A stretch of 64,000 nucleotides of DNA from contig NZ_CP121194.1 in NCBI RefSeq assembly GCF_039993895.1, forward strand, positions 2,914,001 to 2,978,000, written 5' to 3'. This document shows, piece by piece, positions 1 to 11,001 of the stretch (positions are counted from its first letter, which is position 1; the number at the start of each line of letters is the position of its first letter). Position numbers and translations under genes: made by a program. This DNA is from Edaphobacter paludis (GTDB taxonomy: Bacteria > Acidobacteriota > Terriglobia > Terriglobales > Acidobacteriaceae). The notes below the pieces were generated by a model. That model was not told where the DNA came from. It ran no database searches and saw only the letters and a program-made list of their open reading frames with translations.

Positions 1-696
1 CTTGTGCACCAGCGTTACCGTCTTGCGATTGTTGTCGAGCGCATACTGAATCGCCGCCCGCACCAAACGCTTCGACCCGGTAATCGAGATCGGCTTCACA
101 CCCACGCCCGAGTCCTGACGAATCTTTTTCTTGCCACCCTTCAACATCTCGTCGTTCACAAAGTCGATAAACTTCTTCGCCTCAGGAGTCCCCTCGCGGA
201 ACTCTATACCGGCATAGATGTCCTCCGTATTCTCGCGGAAGATCACGACATCCAGCTTCTCCGGATGCTTCACAGGACTGGGCACGCCAGCGTAATACTT
301 CACCGGACGCACGCACTGGTAAAGGTCCATCAACTGCCGAAGCGCCACGTTCAGCGAGCGAATCCCGCCACCCACCGGCGTCGTCAGCGGTCCCTTGATC
401 GACACGCGAAAATCCACCGTCGCCTTGACCGTATCCTCGGGCAGCCAGTTCTGCGTCTGGCGATATGCCTTCTCTCCGGCGAGCACTTCAAACCACTTCA
501 CCGACCGCTTGCCGCCATAAGCCTTCTCAACAGCCGCGTCAAAGACTCGCTGCGACGCCTTCCAGATATCGCGCCCTGTACCGTCCCCTTCGATGAAGGG
601 AATGATCGGGTGATTGGGCACCGTATAGGTGCCGTTGGCGTACTGAATTGCCTGACCGTCCGCTGGGACGGAGATGCCGTTATAGCTTGCCTGCAT
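1..696 (-). CDS. icd: NADP-dependent isocitrate dehydrogenase, N-terminal 232 residues (cut by window edge)
   Basis: Oxidatively decarboxylates isocitrate to 2-oxoglutarate in the cytoplasmic TCA cycle. The reverse-strand frame opens with [15 protein letters not shown] at 696 and stays open to base 1. It contains blocks typical of homodimeric bacterial Icd: [16 protein letters not shown] near the N-terminus, [20 protein letters not shown] with the isocitrate-binding Ser/Arg region, and [16 protein letters not shown]. The fragment ends in TLVHK, so the C-terminal half lies outside the window. A GGAG about 13 nt upstream supports the ATG at 696. Family assignment is firm; NADP rather than NAD use is inferred from overall resemblance to the Icd type. 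Confidence 0.93.
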   Translation of the reverse strand, partial: MQASYNGISVPADGQAIQYANGTYTVPNHPIIPFIEGDGTGRDIWKASQRVFDAAVEKAYGGKRSVKWFEVLAGEKAYRQTQNWLPEDTVKATVDFRVSIKGPLTTPVGGGIRSLNVALRQLMDLYQCVRPVKYYAGVPSPVKHPEKLDVVIFRENTEDIYAGIEFREGTPEAKKFIDFVNDEMLKGGKKKIRQDSGVGVKPISITGSKRLVRAAIQYALDNNRKTVTLVHK

Positions 697-1134
697 GTAT
701 GTTTGGCTCCACGAGAGATTAGGCGAAGGCTAACATTTCGAACAGACGAGTGGCAACAGAAGTGCGCTTATCGAACGAGGGGATGCTCCCGTCGCGACAA
801 CAGGATGAGCTTCCTCGGTCTCCACATCCGGCGACGCTCGTGACCCTCTCCAGAATCTGTCAAGCCCTCTATTTTGTAAGTCCATCAAACCAAGCCAAAT
901 ATAGTCATCGAAATTTGCAAATGAGTTTCCGCTGTTCAGCTAGACTAAAGAGGAAGCTAAAAATCCCGGCCACCCACCGGGATTTTTTCATGAATCCGCG
1001 AAATAGGGTACAGCCTGAGGGCCAGACCTAAGTCTTTTGTTTCGAAGACTTTGGGACTTAAGTACAGGGGGGGAGGGGTACTTCACCTCTGCTCCGTCAT
1101 CAGAACCAGAACTGAGGCTTTTCAAGGAGTCACT
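697..1134. other. Intergenic region between divergent icd and EVE genes
   Basis: These 438 bp hold no convincing gene. The first part should carry the icd promoter facing left. An isolated terminator-like hairpin sits at 961-988 and a G-rich run (about ten G with one A) lies at 1067-1078. The small open frames here have no ribosome-binding site and no recognisable protein features. Confidence 0.5.
961..988 (+). terminator. Rho-independent terminator-like hairpin in icd/EVE intergenic region
   Basis: A 9-bp perfect stem (961-969 paired with 977-985) with a 7-nt loop runs into six Ts at 983-988. A short A run precedes the stem, so it could also work leftwards. No gene on the + strand ends just before it, so it may end a short untranslated RNA, act as an attenuator, or insulate the EVE gene from upstream transcription. 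Confidence 0.6.
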
Positions 1135-1512
1135 ATGCCGTATCTACTCAAAACCGAGCCCAACAAATACTCCTTCGACGACCTTCTCCGCGATGGCGAG
1201 ACCACCTGGGACGGCATCTCCAATAATCAGGCGCTGCTCTACCTGCGAAATATGAAGCCCGGCGAAAAGCTGGTCATCTATCACTCCAACATAGGCAAGG
1301 CTGCCATCGGAACCGCCAAAGTCGTCTCGGTCGATGCCGCCGATCCTAAGAATCCCAACGTCCGCATCAAGCCGCTCAAGCGCCTGAAACACGAGAAGTC
1401 GCTGGACCAGATCCGCGAAGCTGGCGTCTTCAAAGACTCCATCCTCTTCCGCCAGTTCCGTCTCTCCGTCGTCCCTCTCACCGACGACCAATACGACTGG
1501 CTCCTCGCCTAG
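1135..1512 (+). CDS. EVE domain-containing protein
   Basis: A 125-residue single-domain protein of the EVE (PUA-like) family, related to thymocyte nuclear protein 1. The family is thought to bind modified nucleic-acid bases. Visible family blocks are PYLLKTEPNKYSFDDL at the N-terminus, WDGISNNQALLYLRNMKPGE, and the YHSNIGKAAIGTAKVV strand region around residues 45-65. It is somewhat short because the loop that usually carries a Pro/Asp-rich insert after this strand is small here. ATG 1135 is chosen because AAGGAG lies 6-10 nt upstream; longer in-frame starts upstream lack one. It is followed 84 bp later by fabI and could share transcription with it. The precise ligand cannot be told from sequence. 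Confidence 0.88.
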   Translation: MPYLLKTEPNKYSFDDLLRDGETTWDGISNNQALLYLRNMKPGEKLVIYHSNIGKAAIGTAKVVSVDAADPKNPNVRIKPLKRLKHEKSLDQIREAGVFKDSILFRQFRLSVVPLTDDQYDWLLA

Positions 1513-1596
1513 CCACACAACTGGGTGCGGCCACAAAATCTGCACTCCCACAACTGCTATCCTAACCATCGGAATCCAACAGGAGCACAGAGCACA

Positions 1597-2358
1597 ATGA
1601 TTGATCTCAAAGGCAAAATAGCCGTCGTCTTCGGCCTCGCCAACAAGCGCAGCATCGCCTGGGGCATCGCCCAGAAGCTCTCCGAAGCCGGAGCCACGCT
1701 GGCCATCTGCTACCAGAGCGAGCGCCTCCGTCAGGATGCCGAAGCCCTCGCCGCCGACCTGCCCAGCGCCCGCACCTTCCAGTGCGATGTTGCCGTCGAC
1801 GCCGACATCGACAATGTCTTCGAGCAGCTCAAGTCGGCCTACGGTAAACTCGACATCCTCGTCCACTCCATCGGCTTCGCGCCCAACATCAAGAATGATG
1901 TGCTTCACACGACACGCGAAGACTTCCGCATTGCGCACGATATCAGCGCCTATTCGCTCATCGCCCTCGCCCGCGCCGCGGAACCGCTGATGACCGAAGG
2001 CGGCTCCATTCTTACGCTGACCTACTACGGCTCCACCAAAGTCTTCCCCAACTACAACATCATGGGCGTGGCCAAGGCCGCGCTCGAGGCGACCGTTCGC
2101 TACCTCGCCGCCGACCTCGGCAGCAAGAAAATCCGCGTCAATGCCATCTCCGCCGGCCCCATCAAGACTCTCGCGGCGCGCGGTATCGGTGACTTCACCA
2201 AGATCCTCAACGCCGTCGAAGAACGAGGCCCACTGCATCGCAACGTTGAGGTCGCCGAAGTTGGCAACACCGCCCTTTTCCTCTCAAGCGACCTCGCCAG
2301 CGGAATCACCGGCGAAGTCACCTTCGTCGACTGCGGCTACAACATCACCGGCCTGTGA
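1597..2358 (+). CDS. fabI: Enoyl-[acyl-carrier-protein] reductase (FabI type)
   Basis: Reduces trans-2-enoyl-ACP with NAD(P)H in the last step of each type II fatty-acid elongation cycle. The 253 residues match FabI length. The cofactor loop reads GLANKRSIAWGIA (residues 13-25), the catalytic pair is Tyr153 and Lys160 (Y-x6-K spacing diagnostic of FabI rather than the Y-x3-K of general SDRs), and NAISAGPIKTLAA is the conserved substrate-loop entry. A second Tyr pair at 143-144 matches the conserved upstream tyrosine. ATG 1597 lies 9 nt after AGGAG. The stop overlaps one possible start of the following thioredoxin-like gene, so co-transcription is likely. Confidence 0.95.
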   Translation: MIDLKGKIAVVFGLANKRSIAWGIAQKLSEAGATLAICYQSERLRQDAEALAADLPSARTFQCDVAVDADIDNVFEQLKSAYGKLDILVHSIGFAPNIKNDVLHTTREDFRIAHDISAYSLIALARAAEPLMTEGGSILTLTYYGSTKVFPNYNIMGVAKAALEATVRYLAADLGSKKIRVNAISAGPIKTLAARGIGDFTKILNAVEERGPLHRNVEVAEVGNTALFLSSDLASGITGEVTFVDCGYNITGL

Positions 2359-2408
2359 TTAAGCGCATGTATACTGCTGCTGGTTCCCTACGACAATCGG
2401 AGAAATCT

Positions 2409-2948
2409 GTGCGATCTGTTTTGAACTCTGCTAGAGCACTCGCCGCGCTTTCGGTAATCTTGGCTTCGATAATGGTCGCGCAATCACCGCAAAGTATTGC
2501 ATCAGGGAAAGAAGAACTCATTCCCGTTGGCAAGCGGGTGCGCGCTCCTGATTTCACACTCACCGATGTTTCCGGAAAACGGCTCACTCTTTCCCGATAT
2601 AGAGGAAATGTCGTTCTGCTCGACTTTTGGGCGACAACATGCGGCGGCTGCAAGACGGAGCTTCCCTGGTATGTAGAGTTCAATAGCAAGTACCACGATA
2701 AGGGTCTGTCTCTTATTGGTTTGGACATGTACGGGGAGAATGCTGCCACGATCAAACCCTTTATGACGAAGTGGCACATGAACTATCCGGTAGCTGTCGG
2801 AACTGATGCTCTTGGAGAGAAGTTTGGTGTTCGGGAGATGCCGCTCACATTGCTCATCGACCGGGATGGACGTATCGCTGCCTCTCATGCTGGCATCGTG
2901 GATCGAGCGACCTTTGAAAACGATATACAGCAACTCTTGCAGAAATAA
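2409..2948 (+). CDS. TlpA/ResA-family thiol-disulfide oxidoreductase, exported
   Basis: A periplasmic thioredoxin-fold protein of the TlpA/peroxiredoxin-like group. From GTG 2409 it has 179 residues: a basic N-terminus and hydrophobic signal segment (about residues 8-25), then the APDFTLTDVSGK opening of the redoxin domain and an active site WATTCGGCK with Cys78 and Cys81. The cis-Pro loop reads REMPLTLLIDRDG. GTG 2409 is chosen because GGAG lies 7 nt upstream and it gives a clean signal peptide; in-frame ATG 2367 and GTG 2355 (overlapping the fabI stop) are alternatives. Proteins of this type reduce apocytochrome or other periplasmic disulfides, but it is 46 kb from the ccm genes, so a role there is only a possibility. 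Confidence 0.85.
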   Translation: MRSVLNSARALAALSVILASIMVAQSPQSIASGKEELIPVGKRVRAPDFTLTDVSGKRLTLSRYRGNVVLLDFWATTCGGCKTELPWYVEFNSKYHDKGLSLIGLDMYGENAATIKPFMTKWHMNYPVAVGTDALGEKFGVREMPLTLLIDRDGRIAASHAGIVDRATFENDIQQLLQK

Positions 2949-3025
2949 TCGAAGCGACAGGACTTCGTTTCTCACGTGAGAATATTTAGCCCTTTTCAGC
3001 AGTAACTTCATTACGGAGCCACCAA

Positions 3026-3529
3026 ATGACCATCGCCGAAATCCTCCTGCAAGACTTCGACAACGAGATGAAGGGCACCCGCACCACCCTCGAGCGCATC
3101 CCGGAAGACAAGCCCGACTTCAAGTGTCACGACAAATCCATGCCCATGGGTCGTCTCGCCGTCCACGTCGCCAGCCTGCCGCGCTTCGGCACCAACATTC
3201 TCACCACGCCCGGCATGGATCTTGCCACGACAAAGTTCCCCGACCTGGTCTTTGAATCGCGCGAAAAACTCCTCGAAACCTTCGACACTCTCGCCGCTGA
3301 AGCTCGCGCTGCACTCGCCAAATCCAGCGACGCTGACCTCGAGCAACACTGGAAGTTCAGCTTCGGCGATAAGCTCATCTCCGACATGCCACGCTCAGCC
3401 ACCTATCGCAGCATGTTCTTCAATCATCTGATTCACCATCGCGCCCAGCTAGGCGTCTACCTCCGCCTCAACGACTTACCCGTCCCGCCGCTCTACGGTC
3501 CCTCCGCCGACGACAGGATGGGCTTCTAA
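3026..3529 (+). CDS. DinB-fold (DfsA-type) putative metal-dependent hydrolase
   Basis: A 167-residue four-helix bundle protein of the DinB/YfiT superfamily. The three His that usually bind a divalent metal are visible: one in MGRLAVHVASL (helix 2) and two in NHLIHHRAQLGVYLRL (last helix). C-terminal PLYGPSADDRM is a common ending in this family. Members include bacillithiol or mycothiol transferases and many enzymes of unknown substrate, so no specific reaction is assigned. GGAG about 9 nt before ATG 3026 supports the start. It stands 77 bp after the TlpA-like gene with no terminator between them. Confidence 0.85.
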   Translation: MTIAEILLQDFDNEMKGTRTTLERIPEDKPDFKCHDKSMPMGRLAVHVASLPRFGTNILTTPGMDLATTKFPDLVFESREKLLETFDTLAAEARAALAKSSDADLEQHWKFSFGDKLISDMPRSATYRSMFFNHLIHHRAQLGVYLRLNDLPVPPLYGPSADDRMGF

Positions 3530-3606
3530 GCCACCGCATTCGTCGCTTGCAGCGCCAACATATGGGCTGCAAGCGCCATCCAATCTTTAAAGATTGGAGA
3601 TATGCG

Positions 3607-3906
3607 ATGAAGGCTACATGGAAAGCTCACGACGACAATAAATCCCTCGATGCAGAGGAAAAGAAGCATCTACCCGACTCTGTCTACGCATTTCCCGACA
3701 AACGCAAAGAGCCGTTGACTAACGCGTCCCATGTGCGTAACGCCATCGCCCGTTTCGATCAGGTCAAAGACGTCTCAGACCATGAGCGCGAGCAAGCCTT
3801 CGCCAACATCAAGGCCGCTGCCAAACACTATGACGTAGAGATGACTGAGACCAGCTGGCATGATCTCGGCAAGAAGCCGCACACTCACAACGCGGCGCAC
3901 AAATAA
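3607..3906 (+). CDS. Small conserved hypothetical protein (DUF6582-like)
   Basis: A 99-residue, highly charged cytoplasmic protein, unusually rich in Lys, His and Asp. It starts MKATWKAHDDNKSLDAEEKK and contains PDSVYAFPDKRKEPL and HVRNAIARFDQVKDVSD, a pattern I associate with the DUF6582 group found in bacteria and phages. The function is unknown. A TGGAGA 7 nt before ATG 3607 supports the start over an in-frame start further upstream. It ends tail-to-tail with the ABC-F gene, only four bases apart. Confidence 0.75.
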   Translation: MKATWKAHDDNKSLDAEEKKHLPDSVYAFPDKRKEPLTNASHVRNAIARFDQVKDVSDHEREQAFANIKAAAKHYDVEMTETSWHDLGKKPHTHNAAHK

Positions 3907-3910
3907 AGCG

Positions 3911-5725
3911 TCACCCGGCCTTCTCTGTCAGCTCTGCCCAACGCGCATACAAGCCATCCGCAGCCGTCTGGGCCGCTTCCATTTCAGCCAGAGCTGCTGT
4001 CAGCTTGATTGCATCGGTCACTACGTCCTGACGCTCCATCGCGTCTCGTGCCGCCTGCAACCGATCCTCCGCAGCCTCAACCGCAGCTTCGATCCCGGCA
4101 AACTCGCGAGCTTCGAGGTAAGACAACTTCTTCTTTCCGCCAGCAGCCGGAGAAGCGGCTGAAACAGAGGCGACTGCCTTGCCCGTAGCTCCCGGAGCGA
4201 TCGCCTCTTCTACCTTCACACCGCGCCACTGTTCCCACTGCGAATAGTCGGAAAATCTCTCCGATCCGCCCTTGCCGTCCAGTCCAAGAACAATCGTCGA
4301 CACGCGATCCAGCATGTAACGGTCGTGAGTCACTAATACAAGCGCGCCTGTGTACTCCAGCAAACTCTCTTCGAGAATCTCCAGCGTGGCAATATCCAAA
4401 TCGTTCGTGGGCTCATCGAGCAGCAGCAGATCCGCAGGCTCCAGCATCAGCTTCGCAATCAGCACTCGCGCGCGCTCGCCACCGCTTAGCCGCTCGACCG
4501 GCTGGTTCAACTGCTCACTGGTAAACAGGAACTTCGTAGCATAACTCGCCACATGCACCACGCGACCTTGATAAACAACGGAATCTGAATCCGGAGCCAG
4601 CGCGCGCCGCAAGGTGACATCTTCATCCAGCTCGCGCATCTGGCTGAAGTAGACGATCTTCAGCAGCGGGGCCTTCTTCACCACGCCAGCCGAAGCCTCC
4701 AACTCGCCTGTGAGCAACCGCAACAGAGTAGTCTTTCCGCTTCCATTCGGCCCCACAAGTCCGACGCGCATCCCAGACGTAATCAGGAAATTCAGTCCCT
4801 CGACAATCTTTCGATCGCCGAGCGTGATGCTGACATCCTCCAGTTCGACCAGCCGCTTCGTCTGCCGCTCCGTTGCTGAAAAATCAATCCCCGCGGTTGC
4901 CGTCTGTACGCGCGAGTTCACTTCCTTCAACTGGCCGATGAGATCGTTCGCATTGTCGATTCGCGCCTTCGCCTTCGTCGACCGTGCCTTAGGGCCGCGC
5001 CGCAGCCAGTCGACCTCAATCTTCACGCGGTTCTTCAGCGCATCCTGCAGCTTCGTCTGCGCCTCCATGTAAGCCTCTTTGCCCTCAAGAAACTTCGAGT
5101 AACTTCCCTTCAGCCGCAGCAGGCCATCCGCATACACGCGGTTCAGCTCGACTATCTCCGTCGCAACATTCTCAAGAAAATAACGATCATGGCTAACAAG
5201 AACGCAAGCAAAAGAAGCCTCATTGAGCAATCCTTCCAGCCACGAAATTCCGGCCAGGTCCAGATGGTTTGTCGGCTCATCCAGCAGCAGCACATCGGGG
5301 TGCGTCACCACTGCCTCGGCAATCGCCAGCCGCTTCCGCCAGCCCCCGCTCAACTTTGCGGCCTCAACGTCCAGTGATGGAAAACCAATCCGCCCGCTGG
5401 TTTCACGCAGCCGTCCTTCGTGCTCTCCTTCAGACACCTTCGTCCGAACCAGCGCAGCTTCGAGTACCTGCCGCACCGTCAGGCCGGGAGCGAACTCAGA
5501 CTCCTGCTTGACGTATCCGACACGCGCACGCTTGCGGACGGCAACGTCGCCTGCATCGGCATCTTCCTCGCCGGCCAGCACCTTCAGCAGCGTGCTCTTG
5601 CCCGCGCCATTCGGCCCGATCAGGCCAATGCGATCTCCATCGGATACAGTAAACGAGATTTCACGAAATAAAGCGGTCGCGCCGAAGGCCTTGGTCAACC
5701 CCTGCGCATTTAAGATTGGTGGCAT
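3911..5725 (-). CDS. ABC-F family ATP-binding protein (Uup-like)
   Basis: A 604-residue soluble protein with two tandem ATP-binding domains and no membrane segments, the ABC-F layout of ribosome-associated translation or resistance factors. Domain 1 has Walker A GPNGAGKST and Walker B LLLDEPTNHLD; domain 2 has GPNGSGKTT and LLLDEPTNDLD; both carry the LSGG signature (KLSGGWRKR, RLSGGERAR). Between them is the charged linker LRRGPKARSTKAKARID typical of Uup/EttA relatives. The Ala/Glu-rich coiled-coil C-terminus (about residues 525-604) resembles the DNA-binding tail of Uup, favouring that subfamily. The ATG at 5725 is the natural start. It is tail-to-tail with the preceding gene. Confidence 0.92.
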   Translation of the reverse strand: MPPILNAQGLTKAFGATALFREISFTVSDGDRIGLIGPNGAGKSTLLKVLAGEEDADAGDVAVRKRARVGYVKQESEFAPGLTVRQVLEAALVRTKVSEGEHEGRLRETSGRIGFPSLDVEAAKLSGGWRKRLAIAEAVVTHPDVLLLDEPTNHLDLAGISWLEGLLNEASFACVLVSHDRYFLENVATEIVELNRVYADGLLRLKGSYSKFLEGKEAYMEAQTKLQDALKNRVKIEVDWLRRGPKARSTKAKARIDNANDLIGQLKEVNSRVQTATAGIDFSATERQTKRLVELEDVSITLGDRKIVEGLNFLITSGMRVGLVGPNGSGKTTLLRLLTGELEASAGVVKKAPLLKIVYFSQMRELDEDVTLRRALAPDSDSVVYQGRVVHVASYATKFLFTSEQLNQPVERLSGGERARVLIAKLMLEPADLLLLDEPTNDLDIATLEILEESLLEYTGALVLVTHDRYMLDRVSTIVLGLDGKGGSERFSDYSQWEQWRGVKVEEAIAPGATGKAVASVSAASPAAGGKKKLSYLEAREFAGIEAAVEAAEDRLQAARDAMERQDVVTDAIKLTAALAEMEAAQTAADGLYARWAELTEKAG

Positions 5726-5765
5726 CTCTTCAGTCTACCGCGCCTGTGACCAGCGAAACGACCGA

Positions 5766-5848
5766 CCGCGGATTGGCGCAGATAAATGCGGATTTAAAAG
5801 CATTCGCCTTGAAGTTCAATATCCGTGTTTCTCCGCGTCCATCCGTGG
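5766..5848. repeat. Imperfect 28-nt inverted repeat (REP-like)
   Basis: Arms at 5766-5793 and 5821-5848 are reverse complements at 21 of 28 positions and are separated by 27 bp. The differences are mostly transitions. Similar 'GCGGATT...GCAGATAAA...GCGGAT' palindromes occur as scattered intergenic repeats in Acidobacteria and other phyla (recalled, not searched). It lies between two minus-strand genes. Confidence 0.65.
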
Positions 5849-5861
5849 TCGATGAGCAATC

Positions 5862-6170
5862 CTAATCGAGGTCGAAGTCCCTTAACGGCCGCTCCGTCAA
5901 CGGGCTTTCCTTTGCCTTCTTCACGGCTTCAGCAAATTTTTTGGCCAGCACGTCCTCGTTGTTCCTATGCGCCTCGACACTCTGCGCAAAGATCGAGTCT
6001 CGCCGCTCGTCACTTTCGCGCAGGGCTCGCGCGGCTTCGCCAAAGTCCTCGAACATCTTCTTCTTCGGAGCAGCTTTATGCGAAATGATCGCCCGCGTCA
6101 CCGGGTCGATCTTCAGCATTGCTCCGCAATCGGGACACATCACCTCAAAGACCTCGTCGCTCATCCCCAT
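5862..6170 (-). CDS. Conserved hypothetical protein with one CPDC zinc-knuckle half
   Basis: A 102-residue cytoplasmic protein. Near the N-terminus VMCPDCGAMLKIDP has the look of half a zinc ribbon; the second Cys pair is missing, so metal binding would need dimerisation or is lost. The rest is helical and charged (KKKMFEDFGEAARALRESDERR, a coiled-coil-like stretch) and ends in an acidic DFDLD tail. GAGGTGA about 8 nt upstream favours ATG 6170; an in-frame ATG two codons in is possible. It lies 136 bp upstream of the ABC-F gene, separated by the inverted repeat. Function is not recognised. Confidence 0.65.
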   Translation of the reverse strand: MGMSDEVFEVMCPDCGAMLKIDPVTRAIISHKAAPKKKMFEDFGEAARALRESDERRDSIFAQSVEAHRNNEDVLAKKFAEAVKKAKESPLTERPLRDFDLD

Positions 6171-6362
6171 GGCCCATCACCTCACGAACCATTCTAAAAC
6201 CGACAGATGGAATCTTATGCCGCAACCCCCAGTCTCCGCATGACTATGGCGTCGCACCCTGCTGCATAATCACCATCGCCCGTTGCACCGGGGTGGGGTC
6301 CATTATGGTGGAAATATTTTGCCTATTGAATTAGGCGCTTTCCATAGGCTACTCTTACTGCC

Positions 6363-7196
6363 ATGGTTCGGATCAAGTCCTCCGCCTCCTGTTTCAGACA
6401 ACTTTTCGCAGGGCTTCTGCTCACCGCCGCGGTTTCCTTCGCCCAAACCTCGACGCAGCCCCCTCCCACGCCGCCGCAAACTTCCGTCGCACCTTCCGTC
6501 CCGCTCAATCCCAGTCTTCCTACTGTCTTTATCGTCGGCGACTCCACGGCTCGCAACCAGGCCGACCTAGGCTGGGGGGACCATTTCGCCCACTACTTCG
6601 ACACCATGCGCATCAATGTAGCCAACCGCGCCCATGCAGGCCGCAGCAGCCGCACCTTCATCAATGAGGGCTCCTGGGACCGTGTGCTGGCCGAGATGAA
6701 GCCCGGCGACTTTGTCCTTCTCCAGATGGGCCACAATGATGGCGGCAACCTCGATGGCCCCAAGGCTCGCGGCTCCCTGAAAGGGCTCGGCGATGAGACC
6801 AGGGATGTCACCCTGCCCGACGGGCACACCGAAACCGTTCACACCTATGGCTGGTATATGCGCAAGTACATCGCCGACACGCGAGCGAAAAAGGCTACGC
6901 CCATCCTGCTTTCGCTCACCATCCGCAATATCTGGAAGGACGGCAAGATCGAGCGGGACATGGGCTACGACGCCGAACTAAAGCAGTTGGCCGCCGAACA
7001 GCATGTTGCCTATGTGGACATGGCCACCGTAGAAGCCGACCGCCTCGAGGCCGCCGGGCAGGAAAAGACCGCGCTCCTCTTCCCCGTAGATCACACCCAC
7101 ACCAGCGCCGAGGGCGCCGAACTCAACGCCCAATCCGTGGCAATCGCCCTGCGCAAGGCCCAATCGCCACTCGCCGCCTTCCTCAAACCCCAGTAA
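6363..7196 (+). CDS. Rhamnogalacturonan acetylesterase-like SGNH hydrolase, secreted
   Basis: A 277-residue secreted esterase predicted to remove acetyl groups from plant pectin (rhamnogalacturonan). A signal peptide ends near AVSFAQ (residue 28), followed by a Pro/Thr-rich spacer. All four SGNH blocks are visible: GDSTARN with nucleophile Ser61, the Gly block NRAHAGRSSRTF, GHND with Asn125, and the D-x-x-H block in VDHTHTSAEGA. The spacing and the Arg/Ser-rich block II resemble RhgT/YesT of CE12. The start is the ATG with a clear signal peptide. It is a lone gene before secA, and fits the secreted carbohydrate-active enzymes elsewhere in the window. Confidence 0.88.
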   Translation: MVRIKSSASCFRQLFAGLLLTAAVSFAQTSTQPPPTPPQTSVAPSVPLNPSLPTVFIVGDSTARNQADLGWGDHFAHYFDTMRINVANRAHAGRSSRTFINEGSWDRVLAEMKPGDFVLLQMGHNDGGNLDGPKARGSLKGLGDETRDVTLPDGHTETVHTYGWYMRKYIADTRAKKATPILLSLTIRNIWKDGKIERDMGYDAELKQLAAEQHVAYVDMATVEADRLEAAGQEKTALLFPVDHTHTSAEGAELNAQSVAIALRKAQSPLAAFLKPQ

Positions 7197-7280
7197 CCCG
7201 ACCTCCTTAACCCACAACAGGGCCCGCAGACCATTTACACTAGACCTTGGGGGAAAGATGCACCCCGAAGGACACCAGTT

Positions 7281-10271
<2,991 letters not shown>

Positions 10272-10298
10272 GAATTAAGTTGAAAGTGCGGGACGTGA

Positions 10299-10329
10299 GA
10301 GCAGCGCACGATGAAACTGTGCGCTGCTC
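10299..10329. repeat. Perfect 11-bp inverted repeat downstream of secA
   Basis: Bases 10299-10309 pair perfectly with 10319-10329 around a 9-nt loop, 27 bp after the secA stop. No T run follows on either side, so it is a weak intrinsic terminator at best; it may act as an RNA 3'-end stabiliser. It is directly followed by GGTCGAGATGAC (10331-10342), which recurs at 49626-49637. Confidence 0.55.
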
Positions 10330-10411
10330 GGGTCGAGATGACATGCTCTTGTACCGATGTTGAAAGACTTTAGTCCAGCTCAGCCTGCCTTATACCAGTT
10401 CCGAAGCTGGT

Positions 10412-10987
10412 CTACTCCTTACCAGTCTGCTTGTCCAGATCATCAAGCAGCAGGTTGGCCTTCGTAGCCAGCGTCGTTGCTCCTTCCACATCCCCGGATT
10501 TCAAGGCATCCTGCGCCTGTCGCTCGAAATTTTGCACACGATTTACCTGTGACCTTTGTTTCCTGGCCGTCTGCGGAGGCAATGCCTTCACCCGTTTTTC
10601 AATCAAACGAATCAGGCTTGCGGCCTCCTCCTGCGCCTGCGGGTTAGCTGCTCCCCCAGCGGTCAAATCACCAATAGCAGCAGTTTCATCCGTCGGCGGC
10701 TCGGGAGCCGCCTCTTCCGCAGGTGCTGCGGTGGCAGTCTTTGGTGCAAGATGTTTCCGCTCGCGCCGCGGAGTTGCCGCCGCCGCTGAGATAGGCATCG
10801 GCGGTATTTCAATTACCGGTGCAGTCAGTAATGGGGGATTCTTTGGTGGAGGGAGGGTCGCAAGCGCCACTGGCTCCATCACCGGCGGCAGTACCGGGGC
10901 CTTTGGACGCTTTTGTAGATGCATGCAGCCGCTCAATCCGCACGTCAACCCAGTGCATACGATTGCCGCCATCATCCTTCGCCCCAT
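10412..10987 (-). CDS. Putative lipoprotein encoded with the two-component system
   Basis: A roughly 191-residue predicted lipoprotein: MGRRMMAAIVCTGLTCGLSGC has a lipobox (LSGC) with Cys at about residue 21, then a long Pro/Ala-rich stretch and a C-terminal helical region (AASLIRLIEKRVKAL to the end) with coiled-coil character. No known domain is recognised. It directly follows the histidine kinase gene: in-frame TTG 11005 would overlap its stop, while ATG 10987 leaves 14 bp. I choose 10987 because it gives the compact signal peptide. The position suggests it works at the envelope with the kinase, perhaps as an accessory sensor; that is inference. Confidence 0.68.
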   Translation of the reverse strand: MGRRMMAAIVCTGLTCGLSGCMHLQKRPKAPVLPPVMEPVALATLPPPKNPPLLTAPVIEIPPMPISAAAATPRRERKHLAPKTATAAPAEEAAPEPPTDETAAIGDLTAGGAANPQAQEEAASLIRLIEKRVKALPPQTARKQRSQVNRVQNFERQAQDALKSGDVEGATTLATKANLLLDDLDKQTGKE

Positions 10988-11001
10988 GTCGCCGTACACT
11001 T

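Noticed and set aside
1144..2238. 364-codon minus-strand frame over the EVE and fabI genes
   Set aside because: Both plus-strand genes have clear family motifs and ribosome-binding sites; this frame has neither.
10299..10329. Intrinsic terminator for secA
   Set aside because: The hairpin is perfect but lacks a T run on either strand, so I report it as an inverted repeat only.
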